This document shows, one piece after another, positions 8,081 through 14,827 of a DNA stretch of 20,932 nucleotides. Below the pieces are notes generated by a model, which saw only the letters and a program-made list of their open reading frames with translations, did not search any database and was not told the DNA's origin. This DNA comes from CAZVWV01 sp964631745 (GTDB taxonomy: Bacteria; Bdellovibrionota_C; UBA2361; JBGSMV01): the NCBI GenBank assembly GCA_964631745.1, contig CAZVWV010000061.1, positions 1-20,932 of the forward strand, read 5' to 3'. Both the position numbers and the translations under genes were made by a program. The stretch's first letter is position 1, and each line of letters starts with the position of its first letter.

Positions 8081-9640
8081 TTAAGCGATCGAACCGATAA
8101 TCTTCCTGCCAATCTTCTGAGCAGAGGCCTTACCGGCGCTGTTGCCTCGCAGCACTTTATTAATGGCGCTGCTAAATCTCGAGATGTTAGACCCCAAATT
8201 AAAGCCCGATTTTGTAATAATGATAAACCCGGAACTTTGTTGAACCTTGTTCTTAAGGGCGGACAAGAGTTTTTTGACTTGCCTTCCCTTGGAGGAATTA
8301 CCCTGGCCGCTACCAAGTGTTCGCACTTTCTTAATAAGGGTTTGCACCTGAGCCTTAACCTCGGGGCCCGCCAAGCAATCAGCTATCTGGTTTGAGTTCG
8401 AGTCAGCGTCGGAAACTCCGCATCCGCAGGTGCCTGGCGAGGTCTTACCGGCGTCTGCCGGGCAGGCATCGTTACAGTTGGCTGCGCCATCTGCGTCTGA
8501 GTCCAAGTCTGACGTGCCGCATCCACAAGCGCCCGGGGTCAGCTTAAGAGGATCTTCCGAACAGTTATCGCAGGCGTTGCCGACATTATCTAAATCGTTA
8601 TCTTCCTGGGCGGGATTGGAGAAGCTTCTACAGTTATCGCAGTCGTTAACGATGGCGTCAGCGTCGTCATCTCCGTTGCAAGTTGTCCCCACACCAGAAA
8701 AATATCCTTCGCAGTTTACGTTAGATTTAAGATTGCAAACCCCACCGACGCAACAAGCGCCTGTGAGAGGTGTATCGCCATCGACCAACACCACCAGATC
8801 GTAGGCTTGGTCAAAACCGCCTAGTTTCTGAATACGCACATAAAACGTGCCTGTGCTAGGGGCAACAATTGCTCCTGCCGCATTGCGGTCGGAGTTGTAG
8901 TTGTGTGCAGTAACGCTGCCACTGTCTGAAACTATGGTTGTGCCATCCGGAGCAAACACATCGATCTCTGACTGAAACCTAATCGGCACAGGCGTGGGAT
9001 CGGCAGTCACGTCATCGCGATTGATAGGATCGTTATCAACCATCACCACAATTTTTTCGCCCGTGTTGGCATGAAACGCATAATAATCCGGATCGACCGA
9101 ACCGTTTCCGCGCATAACTGGAGCATTAATGGCGGTGGCCGCGCCGACTGAGTCGTTGGGTTCAATCTCCGCCCCGAATTCATTCGAGCGCGCAAGCAGT
9201 GAAAATAGTTCGTAAGTGCCAGTGGAGCTGCCAAAGCCATCAAGCTTTGCAAACAACGAGCCGTTACGTTTAGCTGCACGACCGACAATTAGCGAATCGC
9301 TGAAGGCGGAGGCTGGTGGCCCACCATCATCGTTGTATTCAATGGTTTCATCAGTTTGATCTGTCAAGGTCAGCACTGGATCCACGGCGGATGGTGGTTG
9401 TGGCTCTGCCGAATAAAGCATGTAAAGCTTCTCTCCCGAATGCACGTTCGGAATCTGCCACATGTCGAAGTCTGCGCCGGTACTAATATTACCTACGCCA
9501 GTATGGCCTCTAAAGAGCTGGGTAGCGGAGGTCTTAGAATCGTTAGGCTCAAGTTCGCCGACTGGGTCGGCAAAGGAGACTCCCACGTTAATGATTATAG
9601 ATAGTAAGCTGATGACTGCATAACGCGTAATAATATTCAT
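8081..9640 (-). CDS. Secreted protein: two PPC domains, TSP3 repeats, basic tail
   Basis: A 519-residue exported protein with a signal peptide at residues 1-24, ending 'VSFA' before 'DPVGELEPND'. Two bacterial pre-peptidase C-terminal (PPC) domains follow, at about 28-150 and 157-287, each opening with 'ExEPNDS...A' and closing with 'YxLxxLx'. A small Cys module, 'GACCVGGVCNLKSNVNC' (294-310), precedes thrombospondin type 3-like repeats (about 321-424) containing 'CGCGxSDxDS'. The C-terminal 95 residues are homologous to the tail of the downstream protein. No catalytic domain is present, although PPC domains normally accompany secreted metallo- or serine proteases. GGAGG lies 10 nt upstream of the ATG. 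This is the promoter-proximal gene of the pair; a promoter was not placed. Confidence 0.88.
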   Translation of the reverse strand: MNIITRYAVISLLSIIINVGVSFADPVGELEPNDSKTSATQLFRGHTGVGNISTGADFDMWQIPNVHSGEKLYMLYSAEPQPPSAVDPVLTLTDQTDETIEYNDDGGPPASAFSDSLIVGRAAKRNGSLFAKLDGFGSSTGTYELFSLLARSNEFGAEIEPNDSVGAATAINAPVMRGNGSVDPDYYAFHANTGEKIVVMVDNDPINRDDVTADPTPVPIRFQSEIDVFAPDGTTIVSDSGSVTAHNYNSDRNAAGAIVAPSTGTFYVRIQKLGGFDQAYDLVVLVDGDTPLTGACCVGGVCNLKSNVNCEGYFSGVGTTCNGDDDADAIVNDCDNCRSFSNPAQEDNDLDNVGNACDNCSEDPLKLTPGACGCGTSDLDSDADGAANCNDACPADAGKTSPGTCGCGVSDADSNSNQIADCLAGPEVKAQVQTLIKKVRTLGSGQGNSSKGRQVKKLLSALKNKVQQSSGFIIITKSGFNLGSNISRFSSAINKVLRGNSAGKASAQKIGRKIIGSIA

Positions 9641-9882
9641 GTTACAAGTGCCTCCAAAGATTAGGATAAAGATCTTTCTTATTCCCTAGTACGACCGCCC
9701 AGGATAGTACTCGAACTGGGTTTTCAAGTCTAATTAAGGTACGGTAGCCTGTAATAGTTTTAGGCAGTGCTTTTGCAATTCTTAGAAGGAGACCCTGGGG
9801 GCTTGCAAGTTTCGGAAAATCGACAAAGAATTTGAGCGGTTAGATGTTTTTTTTGTAATTGCTCATAAACTCAGGGTGGTTT

Positions 9883-9965
9883 CCCCCTCCGTGTAACTCC
9901 GTGTCCTCCGTGGTAAAAATCCTGAATGGTTTCACCACTGAGGACACGGAGTTACACGGAGGGGG
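9883..9965. repeat. CCACGGAG-type palindrome, second copy
   Basis: Arms 9883-9914 and 9934-9965 are 32 nt each with a single mismatch, around a 19-nt loop. Each arm carries CCGTGTAACTCCGTGTCCTC or its complement. It belongs to the same family as 861-940 but is better preserved, so it may be younger or under selection. It lies about 300 nt upstream of the aspartokinase gene. Confidence 0.9.
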
Positions 9966-9985
9966 CCAATTCATATATGGAGTTA

Positions 9986-10037
9986 CCCGGGGTTAATGAG
10001 TAGTTACTTTTTTTTGTAATTCCTCAAAAACCCCGGG
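9986..10037. repeat. Long hairpin with T-rich loop
   Basis: The left arm 9986-10007 starts CCCGGGGTTAATGAG and the right arm 10016-10037 ends CTCAAAAACCCCGGG. Eighteen of 22 positions pair, with an 8-T loop. It shares its right arm with the element ending at 9877. It is too long and T-loop-centred to be an ordinary terminator; a mobile palindromic element is more likely. Confidence 0.7.
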
Positions 10038-10059
10038 CGAAGCAGGGATATTAAGTAGC

Positions 10060-10076
10060 GCCGACGACTCGTCGGC
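10060..10076. repeat. Short perfect palindrome
   Basis: GCCGACGA-C-TCGTCGGC is an 8-nt perfect inverted repeat around one base. It is the fourth inverted repeat within 300 nt in this gap. Its role is unknown. Confidence 0.6.
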
Positions 10077-10154
10077 CGGTGGTTATAGTGGCACTGCTTG
10101 TTAGGGCGACAGCCACCATCCGTTCGCACCTATTGCTGCCTGTCGGCCTATCAC

Positions 10155-10190
10155 GCAGTGCCTTTGTGACTTTGTGCCTTGGTGGTGAAA
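10155..10190. repeat. CTTTGTG/GGTGGTGAAA half-element
   Basis: The stretch from GCAGTGCCTTTGTGACTTTG onwards ends in CTTGGTGGTGAAA and resembles one arm of the same broad class of intergenic repeat as the CCACGGAG palindromes (repeated CTTTGTG units closing with GGTGGT). No opposite arm is seen. The upstream GTG at 10179 that would extend the aspartokinase frame lies inside this element, which argues against using it as the start. Confidence 0.45.
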
Positions 10191-10268
10191 AGACTTCCCA
10201 TCAAGATAGTCATTATTTCCCATTACACGGATTTGAAGCTATCCAATAATTTGTCTATGATGAGCGTG

Positions 10269-11510
10269 ATGAAACTAGTCGTGAAAAAATTCGGCGGTAC
10301 CTCAGTTGGGGACATTGATAGGATTCGGGGCGTTGCTAAGCTAGTATCCGAGTATAGGGGCCGTCATCCCGACACCCAACTAGTGGTAATCGTCTCCGCC
10401 ATGGCGGGCGAAACTAATCGCCTAATTGCGCTAGCCAAAAGCTGCGTAGCGGAGCCAGACCCGCGCGAGCTGGATGCGCTGCTTGCTACAGGTGAGCAAG
10501 CCTCAACCGCACTACTATCGATGGCTTTAAATTGCGTGGGCCTTCCCGCGAAAAGTATGGACGCCCAGCAAGCTAGGATCTTTACCGATGAAAAGCATCT
10601 GAATGCCTGCATCGAAGAGATCGATAGTTCAGCACTGCGCTCTGTCCTCTCATCGGGAAAGATTCCGGTAATCGCAGGATTCCAAGGGGTCGACCCTGAA
10701 GGCGATATCACTACGCTCGGACGCGGAGGTTCGGACATCACCGCTGTAGCCGTTGCCGCCGCGCTTAAGGCCGATGCTTGTTACATTTACACCGACGTCG
10801 AAGGGGTCTATTCAACCGACCCTAGAATCTGCAAGCAAGCCAAGCGTTTGGCGCGAGTTTGTCACGAAGAGATGCTTGAGATGGCAAGCCTTGGTGCAAA
10901 AGTCCTGCATGCGCGCTCAGTATACTTTGCAATGCGCTACGAAGTACCGCTGGTTGTGCTTTCGACATTTAATCCAAAACCAGAAACCTGGATTGTAAAA
11001 GAGGAGGAGCTTATGGAAAAGCCCATTGTTACCGGGGTTACTTACAGAGTTGATGAGGCGAAACTTACCGTTCTTCGGCTGCCCTCGAATGTGCGCGCGC
11101 TTGAATTAATATTCTCGACCCTTGCAAAGGAAAATATTTTTATCGATATGATCACGCAGAGCGGCGCTGACAAAGGTATTACAAACCTAAGTTTTACAGT
11201 GCCGGATGAGAGCAGCTCCAGAGCGCTAACTCTAGTACAATCCATGTTGCCGCAGTTGAAGGCCGAAGGAGCTTCGCTTGAACGCGATATCGCCAAGGTC
11301 TCCGTGGTGGGAATCGGCATGCGTTATCATACCGGCGTAGCAGCCAAAATGTTTGAGGCCCTGGCCTTAGAGGATATAAACCCTGAGATGATCTCCACCT
11401 CCGAGATTAAAATCTCCGTAGTCGTCCCGCGCAAATACTGCGAGATTGCAGTGCGTGTATTGCATCAGGCTTTTATCGAGATGGAGCCGCAGATCGCGGC
11501 TGAGGTGTGA
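10269..11510 (+). CDS. lysC: Aspartate kinase
   Basis: Catalyses ATP-dependent phosphorylation of L-aspartate, the first step to lysine, threonine and methionine and, in most bacteria, diaminopimelate. From ATG 10269 it is 413 residues, the usual size of the monofunctional enzyme. 'KFGGTSVG' at residues 7-14 is the nucleotide/aspartate signature; 'LATGEQAST', 'GFQG' and 'TTLGRGGSDITA' are the expected catalytic blocks; 'TDVEGVYSTDPR' follows. From about 250 there are two ACT domains for feedback inhibition, ending 'ISTSEIKISVVVP'. ATGs at 10257 and 10260 are alternatives, none with a good ribosome-binding site. It stands alone, and no lysine riboswitch is visible upstream. A likely internal start for a beta subunit is listed separately. 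Confidence 0.95.
   Translation: MKLVVKKFGGTSVGDIDRIRGVAKLVSEYRGRHPDTQLVVIVSAMAGETNRLIALAKSCVAEPDPRELDALLATGEQASTALLSMALNCVGLPAKSMDAQQARIFTDEKHLNACIEEIDSSALRSVLSSGKIPVIAGFQGVDPEGDITTLGRGGSDITAVAVAAALKADACYIYTDVEGVYSTDPRICKQAKRLARVCHEEMLEMASLGAKVLHARSVYFAMRYEVPLVVLSTFNPKPETWIVKEEELMEKPIVTGVTYRVDEAKLTVLRLPSNVRALELIFSTLAKENIFIDMITQSGADKGITNLSFTVPDESSSRALTLVQSMLPQLKAEGASLERDIAKVSVVGIGMRYHTGVAAKMFEALALEDINPEMISTSEIKISVVVPRKYCEIAVRVLHQAFIEMEPQIAAEV
11013..11510 (+). CDS. Candidate aspartokinase beta subunit from internal start
   Basis: Within lysC and in the same frame, an ATG at 11013 (Met-249) is preceded by the strong Shine-Dalgarno AGGAGG (11002-11007), 5 nt away. Starting there gives a 165-residue protein made only of the two ACT domains. 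In Corynebacterium and in Bacillus, aspartokinase is an alpha2-beta2 enzyme whose beta subunit is made from exactly such an internal start, at about residue 250. The Glu-Glu-Glu-Leu codons that encode the ribosome-binding site precede 'MEKPIVTGV', which aligns with the beta-subunit start. The position and RBS are read directly; use of this start in this organism is inference. Confidence 0.6.
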   Translation: MEKPIVTGVTYRVDEAKLTVLRLPSNVRALELIFSTLAKENIFIDMITQSGADKGITNLSFTVPDESSSRALTLVQSMLPQLKAEGASLERDIAKVSVVGIGMRYHTGVAAKMFEALALEDINPEMISTSEIKISVVVPRKYCEIAVRVLHQAFIEMEPQIAAEV

Positions 11511-11540
11511 GAAGGCCTTCAGGCCGGCGGTATGAATTTT

Positions 11541-11906
11541 TTATTCCAGCGCAATAACACTATCCAGTTTCTTGGCAGTCTTTTCACCAATACCATGCAC
11601 GAGCTCCAATGATTTCGCGCGTTCATAGCTAATAGCGTGCCGGGCCGAATTAAGGACCTGGACTCGACTTAGTAATATATTTTGAGCCAGCGTGTCGCTC
11701 ACACCATTTATTAGTTCCAGTTCATACAAGCCCACCGAAGAGAGCTTCAGTTTCTGACCTAGCGCCAATGTGGTCTCATGCAGATCGCCCTGCATCAGCG
11801 ATTCCGGCCGGTAATCTGGAGTAGGGCCCGGCAAGATCCTTACAACAGCTTTGAAGATAATCGCCATCGAATAAATGGCCATAAATGCGAGATAACTTCG
11901 CCTCAT
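11541..11906 (-). CDS. ComEA-like helix-hairpin-helix protein
   Basis: A 121-residue protein with an N-terminal hydrophobic segment (residues 4-25, 'YLAFMAIYSMAIIFKAVVRI') that looks like a membrane anchor or signal. A pair of helix-hairpin-helix motifs follows in the second half: 'LELINGVSDTLAQNIL' and 'LELVHGIGEKTAKKLDSVI'. The second is a canonical 'xGIGxxxAxxL' DNA-binding hairpin. ComEA-type proteins bind incoming double-stranded DNA during transformation; non-competence HhH proteins of this size also exist, so the role is inferred. The first hairpin is less canonical (NGVSDT). The ATG at 11906 is the first in frame, and no ribosome-binding site is evident. It lies 62 nt after the small basic protein gene on the same strand and converges with lysC, 30 nt away, with no clear terminator. 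Confidence 0.7.
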   Translation of the reverse strand: MRRSYLAFMAIYSMAIIFKAVVRILPGPTPDYRPESLMQGDLHETTLALGQKLKLSSVGLYELELINGVSDTLAQNILLSRVQVLNSARHAISYERAKSLELVHGIGEKTAKKLDSVIALE

Positions 11907-11968
11907 AATAATGTATCGTGAAATATTTACGGAAGTTTCCTCGATTTGCGTACTTTCAATGGAATTTT

Positions 11969-12280
11969 TCAGGCGACCAGATCGATCTTATCTTTGCCGA
12001 CCGGCGCAGCACTGGCCCGCGTGGTCTTATCCTCTCCCTCGCTTTGCCTTTTGGCTCGGCGACCTTTCTCGTTTCTTTCAACACGGGAGGGTACCTGTAT
12101 GGTGGGTCTCGATTCGTTTACGCGGCCCTGTTCCCTGATAACCTGGGCCTGAGTAGCTTGCGCAACTTTGGCGGCATCGCTGGCCACGTTGGCCTGGTTC
12201 ACAACCTGTGGTTGAAGCTGTGGGTTGGGCTGCGCTTTGGCCGCTGCTGCGGATATGATGGCTGTTAATCCTGATGGCAT
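11969..12280 (-). CDS. Small Ala/Gln- then Lys/Arg-rich hypothetical protein
   Basis: A 103-residue protein I do not recognise. The first half is Ala/Gln/Val-rich ('AAAAKAQPNPQLQPQVVNQA', then 'AAKVAQATQAQVIREQGRV'), and the second is strongly charged ('RVERNEKGRRAKRQSEGEDK') before a short hydrophobic end, 'KIDLVA'. It is probably largely disordered, with no membrane segment. AGGAAG sits 1 nt upstream of the ATG at 12280, a close but usable spacing. Overlapping plus-strand ORFs over the same stretch have no family features. It is probably co-transcribed with the helix-hairpin-helix gene and divergent from the cysteine desulfurase gene. Confidence 0.6.
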   Translation of the reverse strand: MPSGLTAIISAAAAKAQPNPQLQPQVVNQANVASDAAKVAQATQAQVIREQGRVNESRPTIQVPSRVERNEKGRRAKRQSEGEDKTTRASAAPVGKDKIDLVA

Positions 12281-12341
12281 ACTTCCTATATGGTTTCTCG
12301 GGATTTCTAAGCCGAATACTTAGCCTTTGGGCCTCGAATTC

Positions 12342-12350
12342 TGCTATACT
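12342..12350 (+). promoter_or_regulatory. Extended -10 promoter for the desulfurase operon
   Basis: TGCTATACT is an extended -10 element (TG-N-TATACT) about 40 nt before the ATG at 12390. No good -35 box lies 16-18 nt upstream, as is common for extended -10 promoters. The predicted start point is near 12357, giving a leader of about 33 nt. Confidence 0.55.
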
Positions 12351-12389
12351 GTGCGGCACAGGAATCAACTGCCTCGATAAGCTACTGAA

Positions 12390-13556
12390 ATGAAACAGGA
12401 AATTAACTTTGATTATAACGCTTCCGCCGGCCTTTTACCCCAAGTAAGAACGGCTCTGTTTGACATAGATCTGGGGCTAAATCCCAGCTCTGTCCATCGC
12501 GGCGGTCAGCGAAGTCGGGCGCTGATAGAAAATAGTCGTGACGAGATACTTTGCGCGCTAGGTAGCAACGAGGACTATGAGCTGGTATTTACCTCCGGTG
12601 CCACCGAATCCAACAATACCGCGATGCTTTCGCAGTTCTGGGATACTGCTGCCGACCGGTCCACAGACGAAGTTGTAACTTTAGCTGTGGAGCACCCGTC
12701 CGTGCTTGAGCCGCTTAGGAGACTTGTACGAAAAGGTCACAAAGTTCATTTTGTCAATCCGAGCTCTGCCACCTGGCTTGAAGAATTATTGGATCGAATC
12801 ACAGAGCGCACCGCACTTGTCTCAATCATGATCGCCAATAACGAAACTGGAAGAGTTTTTGATCTGGCAGCTATTCTTCCGCTTGTGAGGGCGAGGAATC
12901 CAAAGGTTGTGATTCACAGCGACCTGGTACAGGCGCTGGGTAAAATGCCGATCAATTTGGCCACACTCGATCTGGATCTAGCTAGCATTTCCGGACATAA
13001 GATCGGCGCGCTGAGCGGCACGGGCGCCTTGATCGTTAGGCGTTCTACCGAGCTTCATCCCTTAATAGTGGGAGGCTCCCAGGAGCTAAAGCGCCGCGCC
13101 GGTACTGAAAATGTAATGGGGATAGTGTCGTTTGGGTTGGCGGCCACTTTTGTGACTCAAAGTCTAGTGAATCGAATAAGCCGTATGTCAAAATATAGAG
13201 ATTTTGTTGAGAACAGCCTTCTCGACACGGTAAGTGACGTGCAGATTCTGGACCGGAACCAGCGCAGAATAGCCAACACTTCCTGTCTTAGGATTCCGGG
13301 CGTTATGGCGGACGATCTTATTGTGGCCCTAGACCTTGAAGGAATTCAGGCCTCGTCCGGCGCCGCCTGTTCGTCAGGAAAACCGGAACCCTCTCACGTT
13401 TTAATGAGCCTGGGGTTAAATGCGCGCGAAGCCAAGGAGTGTTTGCGAATCAGCGTAGATCCCAGCCTTGACATGGAAGGGGTAGAGTTGGCCTGCCAGA
13501 AAATATCGGAGAGTATCATGCGCTTTCGAAGTAACCTGAGAGTCGGCAATGCTTGA
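12390..13556 (+). CDS. Cysteine desulfurase (IscS/NifS family)
   Basis: A 388-residue PLP-dependent enzyme that takes sulfur from L-cysteine as an enzyme persulfide. 'FDYNASAGLLPQVR' opens the protein; 'NPSSVHRGGQ' and 'FTSGATESNN' (67-76) are family blocks; His-102 in 'VEHPSVL' and the 'HSDLVQALGK' strand (176-185) contribute to the PLP site. 'SGHKIGA' holds the Schiff-base Lys-204, and 'SSGAACSSGK' holds the mobile-loop catalytic Cys-327. The 'RAGTENV' motif is intact. The Cys loop places it in group I (IscS/NifS) rather than SufS. It overlaps mnmA by 8 nt, so its likely main job is to supply sulfur for tRNA thiolation, though cluster assembly cannot be excluded. No iscU or scaffold gene is present. 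The ATG at 12390 is the only sensible start. Confidence 0.93.
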   Translation: MKQEINFDYNASAGLLPQVRTALFDIDLGLNPSSVHRGGQRSRALIENSRDEILCALGSNEDYELVFTSGATESNNTAMLSQFWDTAADRSTDEVVTLAVEHPSVLEPLRRLVRKGHKVHFVNPSSATWLEELLDRITERTALVSIMIANNETGRVFDLAAILPLVRARNPKVVIHSDLVQALGKMPINLATLDLDLASISGHKIGALSGTGALIVRRSTELHPLIVGGSQELKRRAGTENVMGIVSFGLAATFVTQSLVNRISRMSKYRDFVENSLLDTVSDVQILDRNQRRIANTSCLRIPGVMADDLIVALDLEGIQASSGAACSSGKPEPSHVLMSLGLNAREAKECLRISVDPSLDMEGVELACQKISESIMRFRSNLRVGNA

Positions 13557-14676
13557 GCAGAGCTCTGCAAAAAATTTGGAGCGGCGCGCGGTCGTGGCCA
13601 TGTCGGGCGGCGTTGATTCCAGTGTGGCAGCGCTTCTTCTCAGGCGAGAGGGCTACGAGTTGGTGGGCATCTCCATGCAGGTTTGGGATTATCGCAAGGG
13701 CGGCGGCTCGTGCAGCAAAGGAAGTTGCTGCGCGCCGGATGACTTTACTGACGCGCGCATGGTGGCCAGCAAACTTGAGGTGCCGTACTATGTTTTTGAT
13801 TTCGAAGAGACCTTTAAGAAAGAGGTGATCGATAAATTTGTGGCGGCCTATTCACAAGGGCTAACGCCCAATCCCTGCATAGATTGCAACAACAAGGTCA
13901 AGTTCCGGGAACTTCGTGATCGTGCTCAGGCCTTCGGGTGCGGCCTGCTGGCAACCGGACATTACGCCAAAGTCGAAAAACGCGCGGACGGTTATCACCT
14001 CATGCGCCCTAAGGACACCGATAAGGATCAGACCTATTTTTTGTACGGACTAAAACAGTCGGAGTTGGCTCAAACCCTATTCCCATTGGCCGAACTTACC
14101 AAACCAGAAGTGCGTGAGATCGCCCGGGAGAACGGTCTGGGTACGGCAGAAAAGGCAGAGAGCCAAGATATCTGCTTTGTGTCTAGTACGGTGGCTGAGT
14201 TTATCTCAAAAATTGGGCGAAAATCTCGCGGAGCCGGACCGCTAATGCGTTCGGATGGAACCGTGGTTGGGCAGCACAGCGGAATTGAATCCTTAACGGT
14301 TGGGCAGCGCAAGGGGCTCGGCCTTGGAGGACGGGAATCGCCGCTGTATATATTGGAGATCGACCCGGCTCGAAACGCCGCTATTGTTGGTGAAAAAAAG
14401 GAGCTCGAACGCGCAGGGTTCCTTATAAAGGAATGCTCATGGGTCTCGCCCGGTTTGTTGAAAGAGATCGGCGAGAGTACGTTGCCCCATCGCTTCGAAG
14501 CCTTGGCCCAGGTGCGGCACAGACACGCAGGCGCGCGTGCTTCAGTCGAGATAAATTCCTTTGGCTCTGCCAAAGTTGAATTTCTAGAAAACTGGTGCGT
14601 AGTCGCGCCCGGCCAGGCCGCGGTACTTTACGATCTGCAGAATCGTGAAGTTTTGGGTGGCGGGACAATCGTGTAA
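13549..14676 (+). CDS. mnmA: tRNA 2-thiouridylase MnmA
   Basis: A 375-residue enzyme that adenylates and then thiolates U34 of tRNA-Lys, -Glu and -Gln using persulfide sulfur. 'AMSGGVDSSVAA' (residues 17-28) is the ATP-binding PP-loop; 'TPNPCIDCNNKVKF' carries the first catalytic Cys (Cys-110), and 'ESQDICFV' the second (Cys-209), the normal pair for persulfide transfer. 'ATGHYAK', 'DKDQTYFLYGL' and 'LTVGQRKGLG' are further family blocks, and the C-terminal barrel is complete. The ATG at 13549 lies inside the last codons of the desulfurase gene, a translational coupling that ties it to its sulfur donor. The early Cys-rich stretch 'GSCSKGSCC' (53-61) matches a longer insert seen in many non-enterobacterial MnmA proteins. 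Confidence 0.95.
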   Translation: MLEQSSAKNLERRAVVAMSGGVDSSVAALLLRREGYELVGISMQVWDYRKGGGSCSKGSCCAPDDFTDARMVASKLEVPYYVFDFEETFKKEVIDKFVAAYSQGLTPNPCIDCNNKVKFRELRDRAQAFGCGLLATGHYAKVEKRADGYHLMRPKDTDKDQTYFLYGLKQSELAQTLFPLAELTKPEVREIARENGLGTAEKAESQDICFVSSTVAEFISKIGRKSRGAGPLMRSDGTVVGQHSGIESLTVGQRKGLGLGGRESPLYILEIDPARNAAIVGEKKELERAGFLIKECSWVSPGLLKEIGESTLPHRFEALAQVRHRHAGARASVEINSFGSAKVEFLENWCVVAPGQAAVLYDLQNREVLGGGTIV

Positions 14677-14788
14677 CTTTTACCAAGCCGCATTGTAACA
14701 ATTACATCCCACTAATACCTTTATTTATAGCTCCAGAAAAAGCGCTGCATTAGCAGACTCTTATAAGATAGGCGCAGCCCGTAAACCT

Positions 14789-14804
14789 TGGCCCATGCCT
14801 TGCT
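14789..14804 (+). promoter_or_regulatory. Sigma-54-type promoter of the H-NOX operon
   Basis: TGGCCCATGCCTTGCT fits the sigma-54 consensus TGGCACG-N4-TTGCW, with GG and GC separated by exactly 10 nt. The predicted transcription start is near 14814, about 14 nt before the first ATG, leaving just enough leader for the ribosome-binding site AGGAG at 14817-14821. A sigma-54 promoter implies an enhancer-binding activator; none is encoded in the window. No competing sigma-70 promoter is obvious in the 151-nt gap after mnmA. Confidence 0.6.
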
Positions 14805-14827
14805 CTATATCTTTGTAGGAGAAGTAT

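Larger units (their letters stand above)
9847..10038 (+). repeat. Direct repeats with T8-GTAATT core
   Basis: The core TTTTTTTTGTAATTSCTCA (S = G or C) occurs at 9847-9865 and 10008-10026, and similarity continues through 'AAACTCAGGGT' / 'AAACCCCGGGC' to about 9877 and 10038. The two copies bracket the long palindrome at 9883-9965. The first also has weak outer inverted arms ACCCTG (9792-9797) / CAGGGT (9872-9877); the second is part of the hairpin at 9986-10037. Together they look like two diverged copies of one hairpin element. Confidence 0.7.

Noticed and set aside
6466..8084. Several plus-strand ORFs of 70-170 codons opposite the P-domain gene
   Set aside because: They mirror the Asp/Cys-rich repeats and P domains on the other strand, which carry clear domain motifs and a signal peptide.
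10179..10268. GTG start at 10179 extending aspartokinase by 30 residues
   Set aside because: The codon lies inside a repeat element, and family proteins begin directly before the KFGGTS motif, matching ATG 10269.
10190..10268. Lysine riboswitch upstream of lysC
   Set aside because: The stretch between the repeats and the start is only about 80 nt, and none of the conserved lysine-aptamer segments are recognisable.
11511..11540. Terminator between lysC and the ComEA-like gene
   Set aside because: GGCCT/AGGCC has a 2-nt loop and the T run is too distant to form a standard intrinsic terminator.
11918..12268. 116-codon plus-strand ORF opposite the small charged protein
   Set aside because: No domain or ribosome-binding site; its composition is what is expected from the complement of the minus-strand gene.
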